Origin: Ryuthela nishihirai
Lineage: Eukaryota; Arthropoda; Arachnida; Araneae; Heptathelidae
NCBI GenBank assembly: GCA_038380435.1
Contig: JAWZYU010000007.1
Span: 85,264,334-85,328,333, forward strand
Reading direction: 5' to 3'
Length of the DNA: 64,000 nt
Shown here: piece by piece, positions 23,459 to 34,654 of the stretch
Numbering within the stretch: the stretch's first letter is position 1
Layout of the letters: every line of letters begins with the position of its first letter
The notes under the pieces: generated by a model
The model's database searches: none
What the model saw: only the letters and a program-made list of their open reading frames with translations
Told to the model about the DNA's origin: nothing
Program-made: the position numbers and the translations under genes

Positions 23459-23785
23459 AGATACATAATTGTTTTTAAAGATAAATTAATAATTCTTTTT
23501 GGGTTCGATAGGTATTGATGAAATATTATGATTCCCACTTTCTGAATCCCTCAAAAACAATAATTGCGCCCCTTAACGGTGGAAAAGTTGGGAAACGCAC
23601 AATTTAAAACGAATATTTCAAACGAGGTGTTTACGCTAGAATTTTGAAATTTCAATGGTGCAATGTGACGGTCATGAAGATTCCATTGATAACAATAAGT
23701 TCACCCTTTACGTCCAGGGTGGGTAGGAAACACAACTGTTTTAAGAGATTTTTGGAAACTCTTTTTTAGTTGGATTGGTACTAAT

Positions 23786-23828
23786 CAAAAATGCGAATTA
23801 TAATCAAATATTATAATTCGCATTTTTG
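23786..23828. repeat. Perfect hairpin, 19 bp arms
   Basis: The arms at 23786-23804 and 23810-23828 are exact reverse complements (core AAAAATGCGAATTATAAT) around the loop CAAAT. Confidence 0.95.
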
Positions 23829-24249
23829 AAATTCTGAAGTAGTTTTAATTTACATCGTTATAACTCACTAAATGTAGAAAAAGCGAAACCTTTCAACGTA
23901 TGTTGCAAGTGATCTGTATATTGTAGAAATGTGAAATTTTAGTGCTAGAGTGTGAAAAGATATTCCACTAAGAGCAACAATCCGCCCGCTTTTCTTAGAG
24001 AGATGTGAGGAAACAACTTTTTATTTTAAAGATAAAAGACAAATACTTTTTTTTGTCCAAGTACTAATAAAATACTACCGTTTGCATTTTCCCCATCTTC
24101 CATTAATTCGAATTAAAACTTTTAAGGAGGAAAAAGCAGGTAAAGTGAAACTTTATTCTCTTTGAAAACGAGATTACGATATGCGCCAGAGGCGATATGC
24201 GTTATTGTAGCACTCATTACGTTAAATAACAGAAAACAATTCCCGTCAT

Positions 24250-24306
24250 GTAGCTGCTTGTCACAGAGATCTGACAGAAGTCTTTCAATGTAGTACGCTT
24301 CGGAGA
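24250..24306 (-). mobile_element. SINE-II fragment
   Basis: GTAGCTGCTTGTCACAGAGA then TCTGACAGAAGTCTTTCAAT matches the 3' half of SINE-II read in reverse. It follows the IR-B array directly. Confidence 0.55.
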
Positions 24307-25636
24307 AGGAATAAATTAATATTCCTCTGTACATTCATATTATAAATTACTTTCAGGTTTTAATGGACTAGCAATCTCTAATCAACCAACAGCTTTCCTA
24401 TTCACAATTAAAGTTACTTTCCGTTTTTTTATGAACAAGCAATTTCTAATTAGCGATTAGAATTCCTCTTTGCTAGCAAATATTTCTAATATTTTTCGCA
24501 TAACCAAATAGTCTGTAATCAGCTATTGGAACTCTTTTCCCATCACAATATCAATTGCTTTCAGTTTCGTAAAGACTGCCGATCCACTATTAGCAGTCCT
24601 TTTGCAATTACAATATCGCTTGTTTCAATTTGGTAAACACAGAATCTTGAGATATGTTTACTACTGAATGTGACTCGAAAAAAAAAACATAGAATAGAGT
24701 TTTTTTTAAATCGATATTAAAACATCTGATCTAATAGCAATATGACTCATTGGACGTCGTTGCTCTATGGGCTGAAAGTGTAAAGTCCTTAGCATGAATG
24801 AATATTAATATCACTGTTATTGGAGCAATTTAAAGTTTCATTAAGAAGCATAAAGCTCTTTCAAAGAAAACAATTAAGAAAAAGTCTGTCCGCAGAGGGA
24901 TTTTCTAGCGTTTGTTTGTCAGCTACTAAGTTTTTCATTTTGTAGTTAATCTTGAAAATTGAACGATATACAACTTCAGTGAAAGAAATTCAAACCTTGA
25001 TAAAAAAAAAAAATCAGTGTTTAATTCATTCCCATCTAATCCGCAACGACACTGGTGTGCTCAGCTCCGGCAGGACGCATAATTTAATTTCAATTTGTTT
25101 TCAGTCTACTGATGCCTTTACACATTACCATTCACAAGAAAAAACTTCAGAAATGGGGAAAATCCTCAAAGCGTAAAAAAGGAAACTCATTGAAATGAAA
25201 TTTTCATTTTGTTTGACTAAACGAGTGGAGTGAGTTTTCTTTTCCTTGTATAACATAATAGTTCACAACAAAATACAGAGCGAATATTTGTATGGGTGGT
25301 TTGAAAGATACAGAGCCAAGTCTCGTCCGATTGTTTCACAATATTAGAACGAATATTCTTCTGAGCATGAGCAAAATATAATAATGCTCACTTGAATGGT
25401 TCACAATGATATATAGAGCGAAAAAGCAGAAGTTTTTTTCACTTTACATGCTATTGTGAACCATTGCTTTAAAGTAGAATTACTTCATAAGATACAGATC
25501 GATTTTTCTTTTAATTGTTTCCCAACACTGTACAGAGTGGGAAATCCAATGATGGTTTCGCAATAGGAGCGAGTTGTTTATGATTGCTGCACTGCAATAT
25601 GAAAGAAGAGGAAACTATCAATACTTCTCTACAATA
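24307..25636. other. Unannotated AT-rich stretch
   Basis: A loosely repeated motif, GTTCACAA...ATACAGAGCG, occurs at about 25250, 25410 and 25530 with interrupted copies. No gene recognised. Confidence 0.4.
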
Positions 25637-25638
25637 TA

Positions 25639-26158
25639 CATTGGCGGAAATTGAAAAAAAAGTACAACACTAACAATTGAAGCGTAATCTATGAGATTTA
25701 TTTAGTAGAAACAACTTGTTGAGAAAGGACAGTGATCACACGTGTGAAGTGATTCAATGTTTATTTTACCTTTTAATGAGAATTACATTTTACAGAAGGC
25801 ACATTTTAAAAAGGTGTTGAACCTCCTCGAGCAGCAATACAAGCTTTCAATCTGGCATGCAATCGGTCGTACAAATGCTGGATATCACTTTGGAGGATAC
25901 CATTCCATGAGCTATCAACTTGGACGCGTAATTCAAGCGATGGTCGTTACCTGCCGTGGTCCGCCGAAGAGTCTTTGTCCGATACAGTCTCAGGCATGCT
26001 CGATTGGAGACAAGTTCAGAGAGCGTGCTGGCCAAGGGAGTTGGTGCACTGTCTGAAGAGCATATTGAGTGCCTGGGAGGGCGGTATGCTGCTGGAATAT
26101 TCGCATTTGGGATTACAGTCAAATATTTCAGGACGACCGGCTGTACGACGTACGTATT
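25639..26158 (-). mobile_element. Tc1-like element, truncated copy
   Basis: It is homologous in reverse to the 3' third of the element at 30373-31760. The terminal repeat CATTGGCGGAAATTGAAAAA begins after TA at 25637-25638. The coding part carries the equivalents of the LLVRPxxxxE region on the minus strand, with frames broken. It stops abruptly at about 26158, next to a short tandem repeat (26159-26227) and the inner end of IR-A. Confidence 0.85.
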
Positions 26159-26205
26159 GCTTTTAAGGTATCAAGGTGTACTTTTAAGGAATCAAGGAAA
26201 GTGTA

Positions 26206-28087
26206 CTTTTAAGGAATCAAGGAAATATCTTAAGTGGAAACAAAAAGAAAAAAATATACATTTTGAATTAACATTAAGAATTGATAAAATCATATAGTTA
26301 TGCATCTAAATTTGTTTGATCGAATAATTAGAGGAAATGATCTACAGTAGATTCAGATTACTTTGTCCGTGTGTTTTATGAGTTGCAGATTGAGTGTGCC
26401 TTCTTTAGATGGTCAACGTAACGGTTCGTATTGTTCGTAATCAATTCACGTATATTGCCTTTCAGCAGTAAGTTTAAAATTTCAAAGGATTCAGATCCTA
26501 GCGAAAGATTATGATCTAATTCATATCTATTTTCATGAGCAATCCAGGTCATTGATTCATTAATGATTTGATTGGACCATGAAATGGTATAAAATGAAGT
26601 CTTATATCATCACTTTTTAGAGTCGAAAAATCCTTCCTTGCTCGTCATTCAGTGCAGCTGAATATTATTGCTTAATTGCAATAGAAACCTCGTTCTCTTC
26701 TTAAGATATCTGAATCCGTTGACTTCATTCTCTGAACTATCAATGGAAAATAAAATATTCATAAGTTCTTGCTCCTTGAAATTTTCTGTTTACTGAAAGC
26801 CATCTCAAACAACAAAATAAAATATATCAAATATAAAAATGCTACTCAACTCAAAATTATATCAGGAAATTTTAACAGCTGCAGAAGTTTCAATCCCCAA
26901 AATACTCTAAAAAATAAAGGCAGGTATTCTATTCTTGTCGTAGGCCTGGGTTGACCTGTTCCTTTCCGTTTAGCGTATACAACTGAGTCATACTGGAAGG
27001 TGCAAGGCCATCATTACCGCACCTTGTAGCAAATGTGCCAATAAGCTAACCATAGCTGCTATAAAGCTGACCAAGCTAATGGCTGATCAGAAGAAAGGGG
27101 CGGCAGATATCCATGTTCGGCTCAAGTGGCGAAATAGCCTGGAGTGGAGTTTCGGGAATTCTTGCAGTGGAGTGTACGGTTTCGATTTATACGATGATAT
27201 CCCGTAACCTATCTACGGTGTAAATCAAGGAATGGGTGTAATATTATTTCATTAAATTGCTATTATGTCCAGAAGTAAAAGAATTTAGAAAAAGAATGGG
27301 ATGTGTTTCCGCTAAAAGGCCTGTAAAGTTGCGAAATCAATCTTTTTGTCAGTGGACCTCTTAATTCGAAAAGGATTCCTACCTCGTATATATCGCTCCC
27401 TCCACCCCAACGACATTTTCAAAAGAGAAAAATTTCCAAAGACAAAAACCCCAAAGACATTTTCCGGATCCATCACTGATATAGGCACAATTATGCTTCA
27501 ATCAATTAATTTAAAACAGAATTTATACTCCTTTTCGAATTTGGTTTTTAAATCTAATTACAGAGATATTAGATTCTTAAGTGGAATTAAGAAAGAAAAC
27601 GTACTTTAGATTAAAGTAAATAGCAACATTTTATGATTTACATATGTGGAAAAATAATTGCCATTTTATCCAATAAAAATTCTTAAAATGCGTCCAATAA
27701 TGTTTTCCGTAATTAAGCCTTTTGGCGATATTTTGTTTCAGTTTCATTCACATTTGTTTGGCATCTCTTTGTACGATGAAATGGAAATAATGAATTGATT
27801 CAGTTGATTAACTTATAAATGCATTTGACCCTGATTGTTGCATTCTGTTAAAGATCGAAACGGAGATTTAAGGGTTTTTTTTTTATTAATTGGACCTTCA
27901 CAAGAAACCAGAACTATAAATCGATACTTAACGGAATCTAAAGTAACTTAATGAAAGACTTAAGAGGAAAGATTTTTAGATTTTTAACCAAAGTAAGACG
28001 CAGAAATAATTTTTTTTTTATCATTTATTTAGAACTTTTTTATTTCTGTGACTCCGATGTGGTCCTGAACCACAAAACGATCCTTTC
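26206..28087. repeat. Right arm of inverted repeat IR-A
   Basis: Partner of 1-1874. Just inside it, TGTACTTTTAAGGAATCAAG recurs two to three times in tandem (26159-26227); the left arm has only one copy of this unit. The open frames 26769-26954 and 27000-27200 are shared by both arms but have no recognised motif. Confidence 0.9.
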
Positions 28088-28135
28088 TGCCAGAGGCGTA
28101 GACAGAAAAGTTTCTTTATCGTGGTTTCTGGTATA

Positions 28136-28961
28136 CAGTAAAATCTCGATTATCCTATCATTTGAAAAAACTGCCGCAGTCTGTTGGACGTCGAAATTTT
28201 CACAGGTGTCAGTCGTTGCTAAGGGATATTTTTCCCAGCAGCTGCATCAAGACAGAATTACAAACTTCTTACTAGACTATGATCACAGAATTTTCCCATT
28301 GCAGCGAAATCATTTTTTCAGTGGAATTTTAAATAATCTGTTTACTAACGCAATGCTACTCTCCCTTTTTTCCACTTATTATTATACCCTAAAAGGTTTT
28401 TTAAAAGTTTCATCATATTGAAAAATTATGAAATACGGATTTGTACAAAGAAAGAGAACATTTGATTAAAATAAGTAGTACATTATCTTGTGGTAGCTTC
28501 TTCATAGCATTAAGTTGAAATTAACTCTCTTTGACAGCTATTTGAAGTTGTTTTTCGTCGATACAATTTCATATTTATCATTTTGTTTTAATAAAATGTT
28601 TTTGTTTCCTTATCAGTTATTATTCATAATTAACTGCATTAAATTTTATCCCAGTCTTTTGCAATTATTCGCATTTCTTCTCAAATATCCGACAATTCAT
28701 AGTATTCAATCCACTATAAATAAAAAAATAAATACCCCCTCAAGCAGCTGTTTGCCACAGAGGTCTGACAGGAGCCTGTCAGTTTATATGCCATAGTAGA
28801 AGGTCTGAGAGGATGGCAGGACCTCAGCAGAAAAACGACACATACATCCATGCCTTACCCGGGGCTCGAACCCAGGTCCCTTAGATCAGTAGCCAAGCGT
28901 GCTAACCACTCGGCCACGGGACGGAATCCACTATACAGGACGATTAATAAAAGTTCTACTG
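28136..28961. mobile_element. pogo/Tigger-like non-autonomous element, interrupted by a SINE
   Basis: Ends CAGTAAAATCTCGATTATCC and (reverse complement of the right end) CAGTAGAACTTTTATTAATC are related inverted repeats, flanked by TA at 28134-28135 and 28962-28963. The interior is non-coding. A SINE-II copy with its own target-site duplication sits inside at 28719-28924. Confidence 0.65.
28719..28924 (-). mobile_element. SINE-II copy, full length
   Basis: Minus-strand head CCGTCCCGTGGCCGAGTGG with B box GGTTCGAGCCCC, body, and an A/T-rich tail. The target-site duplication AATCCACTATA is exact at 28708-28718 and 28925-28935. Confidence 0.93.
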
Positions 28962-28963
28962 TA

Positions 28964-30371
28964 TTCGGATACCCATTTTATCAATAGTCTCATGAGGGAT
29001 TTTGGTGCCCAAGGCAATGAAACCAAATAACACCCTTTTCACTTCAGAAAACGCTTAGTAAAGACCATTTTAAAACTTTATATAAAAATTTTGTCTCAAA
29101 ACCGCCTGTAAGATTCTTGCGCTCTGGACATATTGTGTAGCACTGGCTTCCCTAGAAAATTTTCTTCGGAAGTTGGAGACAGATTTGCATGAGCGATGTC
29201 TCGAGGCCTTTTTGGCGCTTCAGGAAATCACTTGACGTTAGCGCCTTTTTTTCCCTTCAGAATATTTTAAGCAGAGAGCGATTACGTTTTCGACAAAAAA
29301 TATTATAGAATTTTTTTTTTGAACCAGAGCCATTGTCAGGTTCCAGACATCTGGATCCGTCCTCTACACATGAGATATGCAAATATATACATATATATAC
29401 ATAATAAAAATTAAAAAAAACTTTGCAACAAGGCATATATTTATTAAGTTACTTGTTTTGCATTTTTATTATTGAATATGACATATAATTAGCATATTTC
29501 ACAACAATGAAAACTAAAGAAGAAATGACATTCTACAAAAGCCGTAGTTAACGAAAGAATAAATCAGAATACTTCTAAATAAAATATAGATTTATTAAAA
29601 TTTCTATATTGAAGGTTAATCAAACAATCATAGGGAAACTTTGATTCGACATTCATTTATATATGACTACTAATTATGAAAGTTTGAAGGCCTGGGTTGA
29701 CCTGTTCCTTTTCCTGTATAATTATAACACAATAGTTCGCATTCTCGGATTTGTTTGATATTAGTCAAACGCAGTATAACTTCGCTTAATTCAAAATTCT
29801 TTAATTTAAAATTTCCGTTAAATTCGAATTTTCTCTTAGATTTTTAAGAACCAGTAAAAAAAACTTCGTAGAAAGATATTTGAATAATTCGATTATACCA
29901 ATTCATAATTCAAACAAGAAGGTCTGCTTCTTTGGCCTCTGTAATTAAAGAAAAAAAAAGAGAAAAAAAGGAAAACAAAATTATAAATTAGCGAACACAC
30001 AACTATTGTTCTTTTTTAATCTTATTTGTAATCTTTTATTTCATTTTTGACCGTAATTTCTTTTGTAACTTTGGTTTCAGCGAATAAAGACACTCTCTTA
30101 AAAGAATTTACGGTACGTACTGATCGGCATTTTGCTCTGATAACTCATCTTCATAAGTTATGGCCAGTTAGAATATGTGAAAAATTTGGTGACGTCATGC
30201 AACATCTTCACCCTACGGAATCTCCAGAATATGAAACATGAGAAAATTAGTCACTATTTAAAATGAGCAGTTTTTTTTTGCAGATAATATTTGCTAATTT
30301 TCGTAACTATTTTACTTACGTAATGTTAAAAACATAGTTGGCAACAGTGATATCATTAACATATCTATTCT
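28964..30371. other. Unannotated stretch
   Basis: AT-rich with A-runs and a TA-rich tract near 29373-29402. A candidate splice acceptor (CTTTGGTTTCAG at 30069-30080) precedes a 53-codon open frame ending at 30241, but nothing confirms it as an exon. Confidence 0.35.
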
Positions 30372-30372
30372 A

Positions 30373-31760
30373 CACTGGCCGGCGGAAATTGAAAAAAAGA
30401 ACACCCAGACGGAATTCCTTTAGGAACGTCATATTATATAACATGTTAATAGCAGCAGAAACCGTGATCCGAGATTGAAACACATTGGATGAAATAATGA
30501 CGTCATTGAGGGCAACAACATGCAAATGTACACAGCGCGTTTTTAAGGACAAGGGTTATTCATCTTGTGTCGTGTTGTTCAGTGCTCTTTGAAGAAACTA
30601 TCATGCCTGGACGACGCAGGCGCGCAACATTTGTTCAGTTAGCGGAGTTTGAGAGAGCATAGTGGGTCTTCGGGAAGCAGGTTGGTCTTTTCGCCAAATT
30701 GCACAAGACGTTGAACAAGAGGTATCGGCAGTGGTACGATGGTGGTGGCGTCGATGGTCCGAAGAGCATTCGCACACTCGCAGACGTGGTTGCGGGCAAC
30801 ACAGATTTACGGGCGCACTTGAGAATCGGCTTGTCAGGAGGGTGGCGGTGGCAGAGCGAACAACTAGGGCATCACAAATTCGATCCTCTGTCGTACCAAG
30901 GGTGTCTACAAGAATGACACGGAATCGTCTTTTGGAAGCAGGACTATGGGCACGCATGCCGCTGGCACGGTTACCACTGTCACCTCGTCTGTGTCGAGCA
31001 CGTTTCAGTGGTGTCAAGAACGCGTTCACTGGAGAGAAGAATGGCAGTCTATGGCCTTCAGTGATGAAAGCCGATTCTGCTTAGGAATGGTCGTTTACGC
31101 GTTCGAAGGCGACAAGGCTAGCGGCTTCTTCCATCGTGTATCCGCCAGCGACACATAGGGTCACGTCGGGCATCATGGTGTGGGGAGCGATTAATTATCA
31201 CTCTAGTAAGTGTTTGGTGTTTGTACAGGGTACACTGAATAGCAATACGTACGTCAGCGACATCGTACAGCCGTTAGTCTGCTGTATTTGGGCCAAATGC
31301 GATATTCCAGCAGGATAACGCCCGCCCACACTCCGCCTGGGCAACGCAACATGCTTTTCAGGCAGTGCACCAACTCCCGTCGCCAGCACGATCTCTGGAC
31401 CTGTCTGCAATCGAGCATGTCTGGGACTGAATCGGACAAAATCTCTTTCGCGAACCATGGCAGACCATTGCTGAATTATGCGTCCAAGTTGATAGCGCTT
31501 GGAATGGTATTCCCTAGCATGATAATAACATTTTTACGACCGATTGCCAGATTGAAAACTTGTATTGCTGCTCGAGGAGGTTCAACACCTTATTAAAATG
31601 CGCCTTCTGTAAAATGTAATACTCATTAAAAGGTAAAGCAAACATTGAATCACTTCACACGTGTGATCACTGTTCTTTCTCACAAGTTGTTTCTACTAAA
31701 TAAATCTCATAGATTACGGTTCAATTGTTAATGGTGTACTTTTTTAAATTTCCGCCAGTG
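30373..31760 (+). mobile_element. Tc1-like DNA transposon, both ends present
   Basis: Terminal inverted repeats are CACTGGCCGGCGGAAATT on the left and, read in reverse, CACTGGCGGAAATTTAAAAA on the right, each next to TA (30371-30372 and 31761-31762). The left end has an extra CCGG. It contains one broken transposase gene. A truncated relative is at 25639-26158. Confidence 0.93.
30603..31596 (+). pseudogene. Tc1-like transposase, frameshifted
   Basis: Start at ATG 30603 gives MPGRRRRATFVQLAEFERA and then an in-frame stop. Other frames continue the DNA-binding part (VRRVAVAERTTRASQIRSSV, about 30830-30890) and the catalytic domain: RVHWREEWQSMAFSDESRFC (first Asp, near 31063), GIMVWGAINYHSS (near 31175), FQQDNARPHSAW (second Asp, near 31310), and LDLSAIEHVWD (Glu, near 31400). 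The C-terminus CIAARGGSTPY ends at 31596. By eye the second Asp and the Glu are about 32 residues apart, two fewer than the usual 34, so a small deletion is likely. All three catalytic residues are still visible, but several frameshifts and stops make the gene inactive. Confidence 0.92.
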
Positions 31761-32039
31761 TATATTAACGAAATGGAATTTTGTATTCAGTTTTTAAATA
31801 AATCTTTTGGAATTGGGTTTAATATCATCTTAAGCAATATCTATTATCATCTTTCGATTTTATAATTCTGGTTTTATTTAACAGCTAATTCTATTGTTTT
31901 CAGGGCCATATATAGAGGGAGAGAGATCAAGGCGTCATCCACCCATTTTTTGAGAATGCTAGTTAGTAATAAAGCCAATGGAGGCCAAAAATTATTAATG
32001 CGCATATTTGCGCGTGTTTCAAGAAATGTTTTAAAAACC

Positions 32040-32190
32040 CCTAGATGAAATAAATAAATAAACAAATAAAACCTCAAGCAGCTGCTTGCCGCAGATATCT
32101 GACAGGAGCCTATCAGTCTATACGCCACAGTGGAAGGTCTGTGAAGAGGACGAGACCTCAATAGAAAGACAACATCCTGAGCTCGAACCT
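32040..32190 (-). mobile_element. SINE-II copy, partial
   Basis: CAAGCAGCTGCTTGCCGCAG and the following body lie in reverse; the A/T tail is AATAAATAAATAAACAAATA (from 32048). The head breaks off at a C-run (32200-32213). Confidence 0.8.
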
Positions 32191-32344
32191 CTCTTGCTCC
32201 CCCCCCCCCCCCCTTACCTTCTCTACATGCACTTGCACACCAGGTAATTTGTGATTCATGGAAACTGTATCATCATATATTTGACCACAAAGATATGAAA
32301 TAGGTCAATTTCAAATTCAAACAATTTTTCCACAATTGATGGTT

Positions 32345-32515
32345 TAATGAGATAGCTATATCCTGGGCACGTTAAATAGCACGCTGGATGGCCTTGGCGG
32401 GAGGTTCCATTTTGTCCTTAAAAGTTGTCCGACACAACTCAGAGCCCTTTATGCCCTTATAACCTAGATATTTAGCTCCTAGTATGCACAAAAGTGCCAT
32501 GTAGATGGAAAGCAA
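32345..32515 (+). mobile_element. SINE-I remnant, 5'-truncated
   Basis: GGGCACGTTAAATAGCACGC, GGATGGCCTTGGCGGGAGG and GCACAAAAGTGCCATGTAGA retain SINE-I order. Head and tail are degraded. Confidence 0.7.
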
Positions 32516-33177
32516 TTTAATGTTACGACAGATGAACCTGCTGCAGTGACTTTATGAAAAACGTGACATGAACGCTCGCGTAGGCATCTACGTGAGATTT
32601 ATATAACAAACGAATTTGAACATAGAACCGATCTGAAAATTAAGAATGATAGAATTACAATGTTAAATGCTGTGGAGATCTAAAAAAGAGGCATAAATAG
32701 TCTTAGTCAGTGCACGATAGTCAAAAAGAAGAGATATTTTGATGTGGCGAGTGCGCGGATGGTTTAGTTTTATTAGTGTTAAATCCAGTGACATAAAAGG
32801 ATTGTTTACGTCTGAAGTAAAGATATTCAAGAGACATGGCAATCAAAGTGAAGAGGTAATAATTTGGTAGAACAGACAGAGCTGGTCTTAACTGTTCTGT
32901 AGAAAAAGGTTATTACTTTACGTACGATAGCATTTAGTTTGCTTATAAGTTATTTCATCCATACTTTTGTAATAATTTGCATTGTATTGTAATTTGTATT
33001 GTAAAATATACTTATTTATACTCACGTTCAGTGCTCATCCATTTAAAATTTGCAACACTAACAAAGCTCTGAGAGCTTGTTTTAGGTCCCACTGCTATAT
33101 TGCTCCTACAGCAATTTCAATCCAACTTGTCTTGGAAATCAAAGATTCAGAGACAATTTTCCGGTATCAGTACCATA
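32516..33177. other. Unannotated stretch
   Basis: No gene recognised. The 86-codon plus frame at 32982-33242 enters the neighbouring MITE and has no known motif. Confidence 0.45.
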
Positions 33178-33179
33178 TA

Positions 33180-33736
33180 CACTCAGTGCTCATTAAATTA
33201 TGGCCACTTCCCTTCTTGTTATATGTGGAAACTAACTTATAAGCTCTATAACTTCTAAACTAAGCGTTTTATGAGGAAACGTAACGAAGATAAAGATCTC
33301 AATCAAATCTATCGAAATCTCAATTTTCAATAATGCTCGCTTTATAATTAAAGAGTTATGGAAGTCTGAATATTTAACAACAACAATGCAAGTCTTAGGA
33401 AAATTAAAAAATTTCTTTAAATTATTTGCATTAAAGTTTCAAATATGATCTGTTGAATTATATGGTGTGAAATAATACTTCTGAAAATTATAATAAACTT
33501 CTGAGTAAAATTCTAACGTTAGGCATTGTTGTTGTTAAATATTCAAAATTCCATAACTCTTGAAATACTAGGGGAATATTGCTGAAAATCGAGATTTATA
33601 AAGATTTGATTGAGATCTTTAATTTATCAGCAGTCCCATTCTCTGACAAAACTCTTTCTTTTTAGAAGTTATAGAGCTTCGAAATTAGCTTCCTCTGACA
33701 TAACATGGAAGGTCATAATTTAGTGAGCACTGAGTG
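33180..33736. mobile_element. Foldback mariner-type MITE
   Basis: Termini CACTCAGTGCTCATTAAATT and its reverse complement at the right end are each next to TA (33178-33179 and 33737-33738). Inverted similarity extends over roughly 200 bases per side (for example AAGTTATAGAGCT, ATCTCAATCAAATC and ATATTTAACAACAACAATGC with their complements). About 130 bases lie between the arms. TA target site and ends suggest a non-autonomous Tc1/mariner element. Confidence 0.85.
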
Positions 33737-33738
33737 TA

Positions 33739-34221
33739 TTTTCAATTTTTTATTCTGGACTGTGCAATGCTAATATAATAAACTACGTTCGAGATATTAA
33801 ATATAAGAAAAACCTTTCTGCTTTCGATAATCTTTTTAAATGAACTGGAAGTTTTGTAAAACCTGTTAGTGATATCTGCTAAATCTCTTTTGAAAACTCC
33901 TGCTGTAATAGCATGTTTATCGATTTATTGAAGCAAATATCTGAGCAAACTATTCTTCGAATGATTTAATAATTATTCTCCCGCACTTGACGAAGCAGGC
34001 GGGCAATGTAAATAGTAATTAATTTGATAGTTCAGTTACCTCTGATCACGGCCAGATCGATCAGATGCCAAAGGGGCCATGCTTTATCTTTGAGAATGCT
34101 AATAATGGTAACGGAGGACATAAAGTATTAAATTTGCGCGCATTTTTCATGAAATTGTTTTTAAAAGAATCTCAGAAACGAACGGGAGAATGTGTACAAA
34201 ACTTCGTGTCACGTGACACGA
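33739..34221. other. Unannotated stretch with a diverged dispersed repeat
   Basis: 34095-34170 (TTTGAGAATGCTAATAATGG through TTTGCGCGCATTT) resembles 31948-32035, so an unnamed repeat is shared. The rest is unassigned. Confidence 0.4.
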
Positions 34222-34308
34222 AGTTGCCAGATCACTAATTTCTAAAAAGATCGTTGCCAGATATTTTTTCTGAATTCTGTAATCAACCATAGTGTTCGGA
34301 TATTTTTT
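34222..34308. repeat. Direct repeat, left copy (~90 bp)
   Basis: GTTGCCAGATC, ATTTCTAAAAA, CGTTGCCAGATATTTTTTCT and GTGTTCGGATA occur in the same order at 34927-35011. A SINE and a hairpin cluster lie between the copies. Confidence 0.85.
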
Positions 34309-34322
34309 AATATATATAATGC

Positions 34323-34620
34323 TTGGGTTGGGTTGTTTTACCTCTGAGCGGCACTTTTTTGCACACCATGGGCTAAATGGCCAGGTCACATGGACCCCGA
34401 AGGCTCAGAGAAGGTTGGGGGAGGGGATCCACTGGAACAGCTGTTGGGAGACAGATGGTAGCCTCCCGTCAAGGCCATCCAACGTGTTCTTTAACGTGCA
34501 CAGGGTATGTCTCTCCCGCACAAGGGGCTACGGCTTAACGTCCCATCCGACGGACGGCGGCCTTTCCAAGCCCATCGGTGTCCCCTACTGACCGTGGGCA
34601 GGGCGGGGGAATTTTGCGGA
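34323..34620 (-). mobile_element. SINE-I copy, 5'-truncated
   Basis: Tail and body are young-looking but the tRNA head is absent. The 14 bp target-site duplication AATATATATAATGC is exact at 34309-34322 and 34621-34634, so truncation happened at insertion. Confidence 0.95.
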
Positions 34621-34654
34621 AATATATATAATGCGTATGAATATATAATGCAAT

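Larger units (their letters stand above)
23150..24205. repeat. IR-B right: inverted array of ~290 bp satellite units
   Basis: On the reverse strand it repeats the unit blocks of 11840-13435 (TTCACATTTCACC, GGGGCGCAATTATTG-like, AATATTTCATCAATACC). About 3.5 units are present. Two perfect local hairpins lie between units (23396-23458 and 23786-23828). The end at 24090-24205 matches 11840-11960, including AATCTCGTTTTCAAAGAGAA. Confidence 0.8.

Noticed and set aside
1..28087. Polinton or other giant transposon bounded by IR-A
   Set aside because: No polymerase, integrase, protease or capsid-like frame was found between the arms, and the interior is a mosaic of unrelated elements.
27951..28421. 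156-codon frame as a gene
   Set aside because: It crosses the IR-A end and the pogo-like terminus and has no recognised domain or splice context.
30047..30241. Possible terminal exon after CTTTGGTTTCAG
   Set aside because: The acceptor is plausible, but the peptide has no known similarity and no supporting neighbour.
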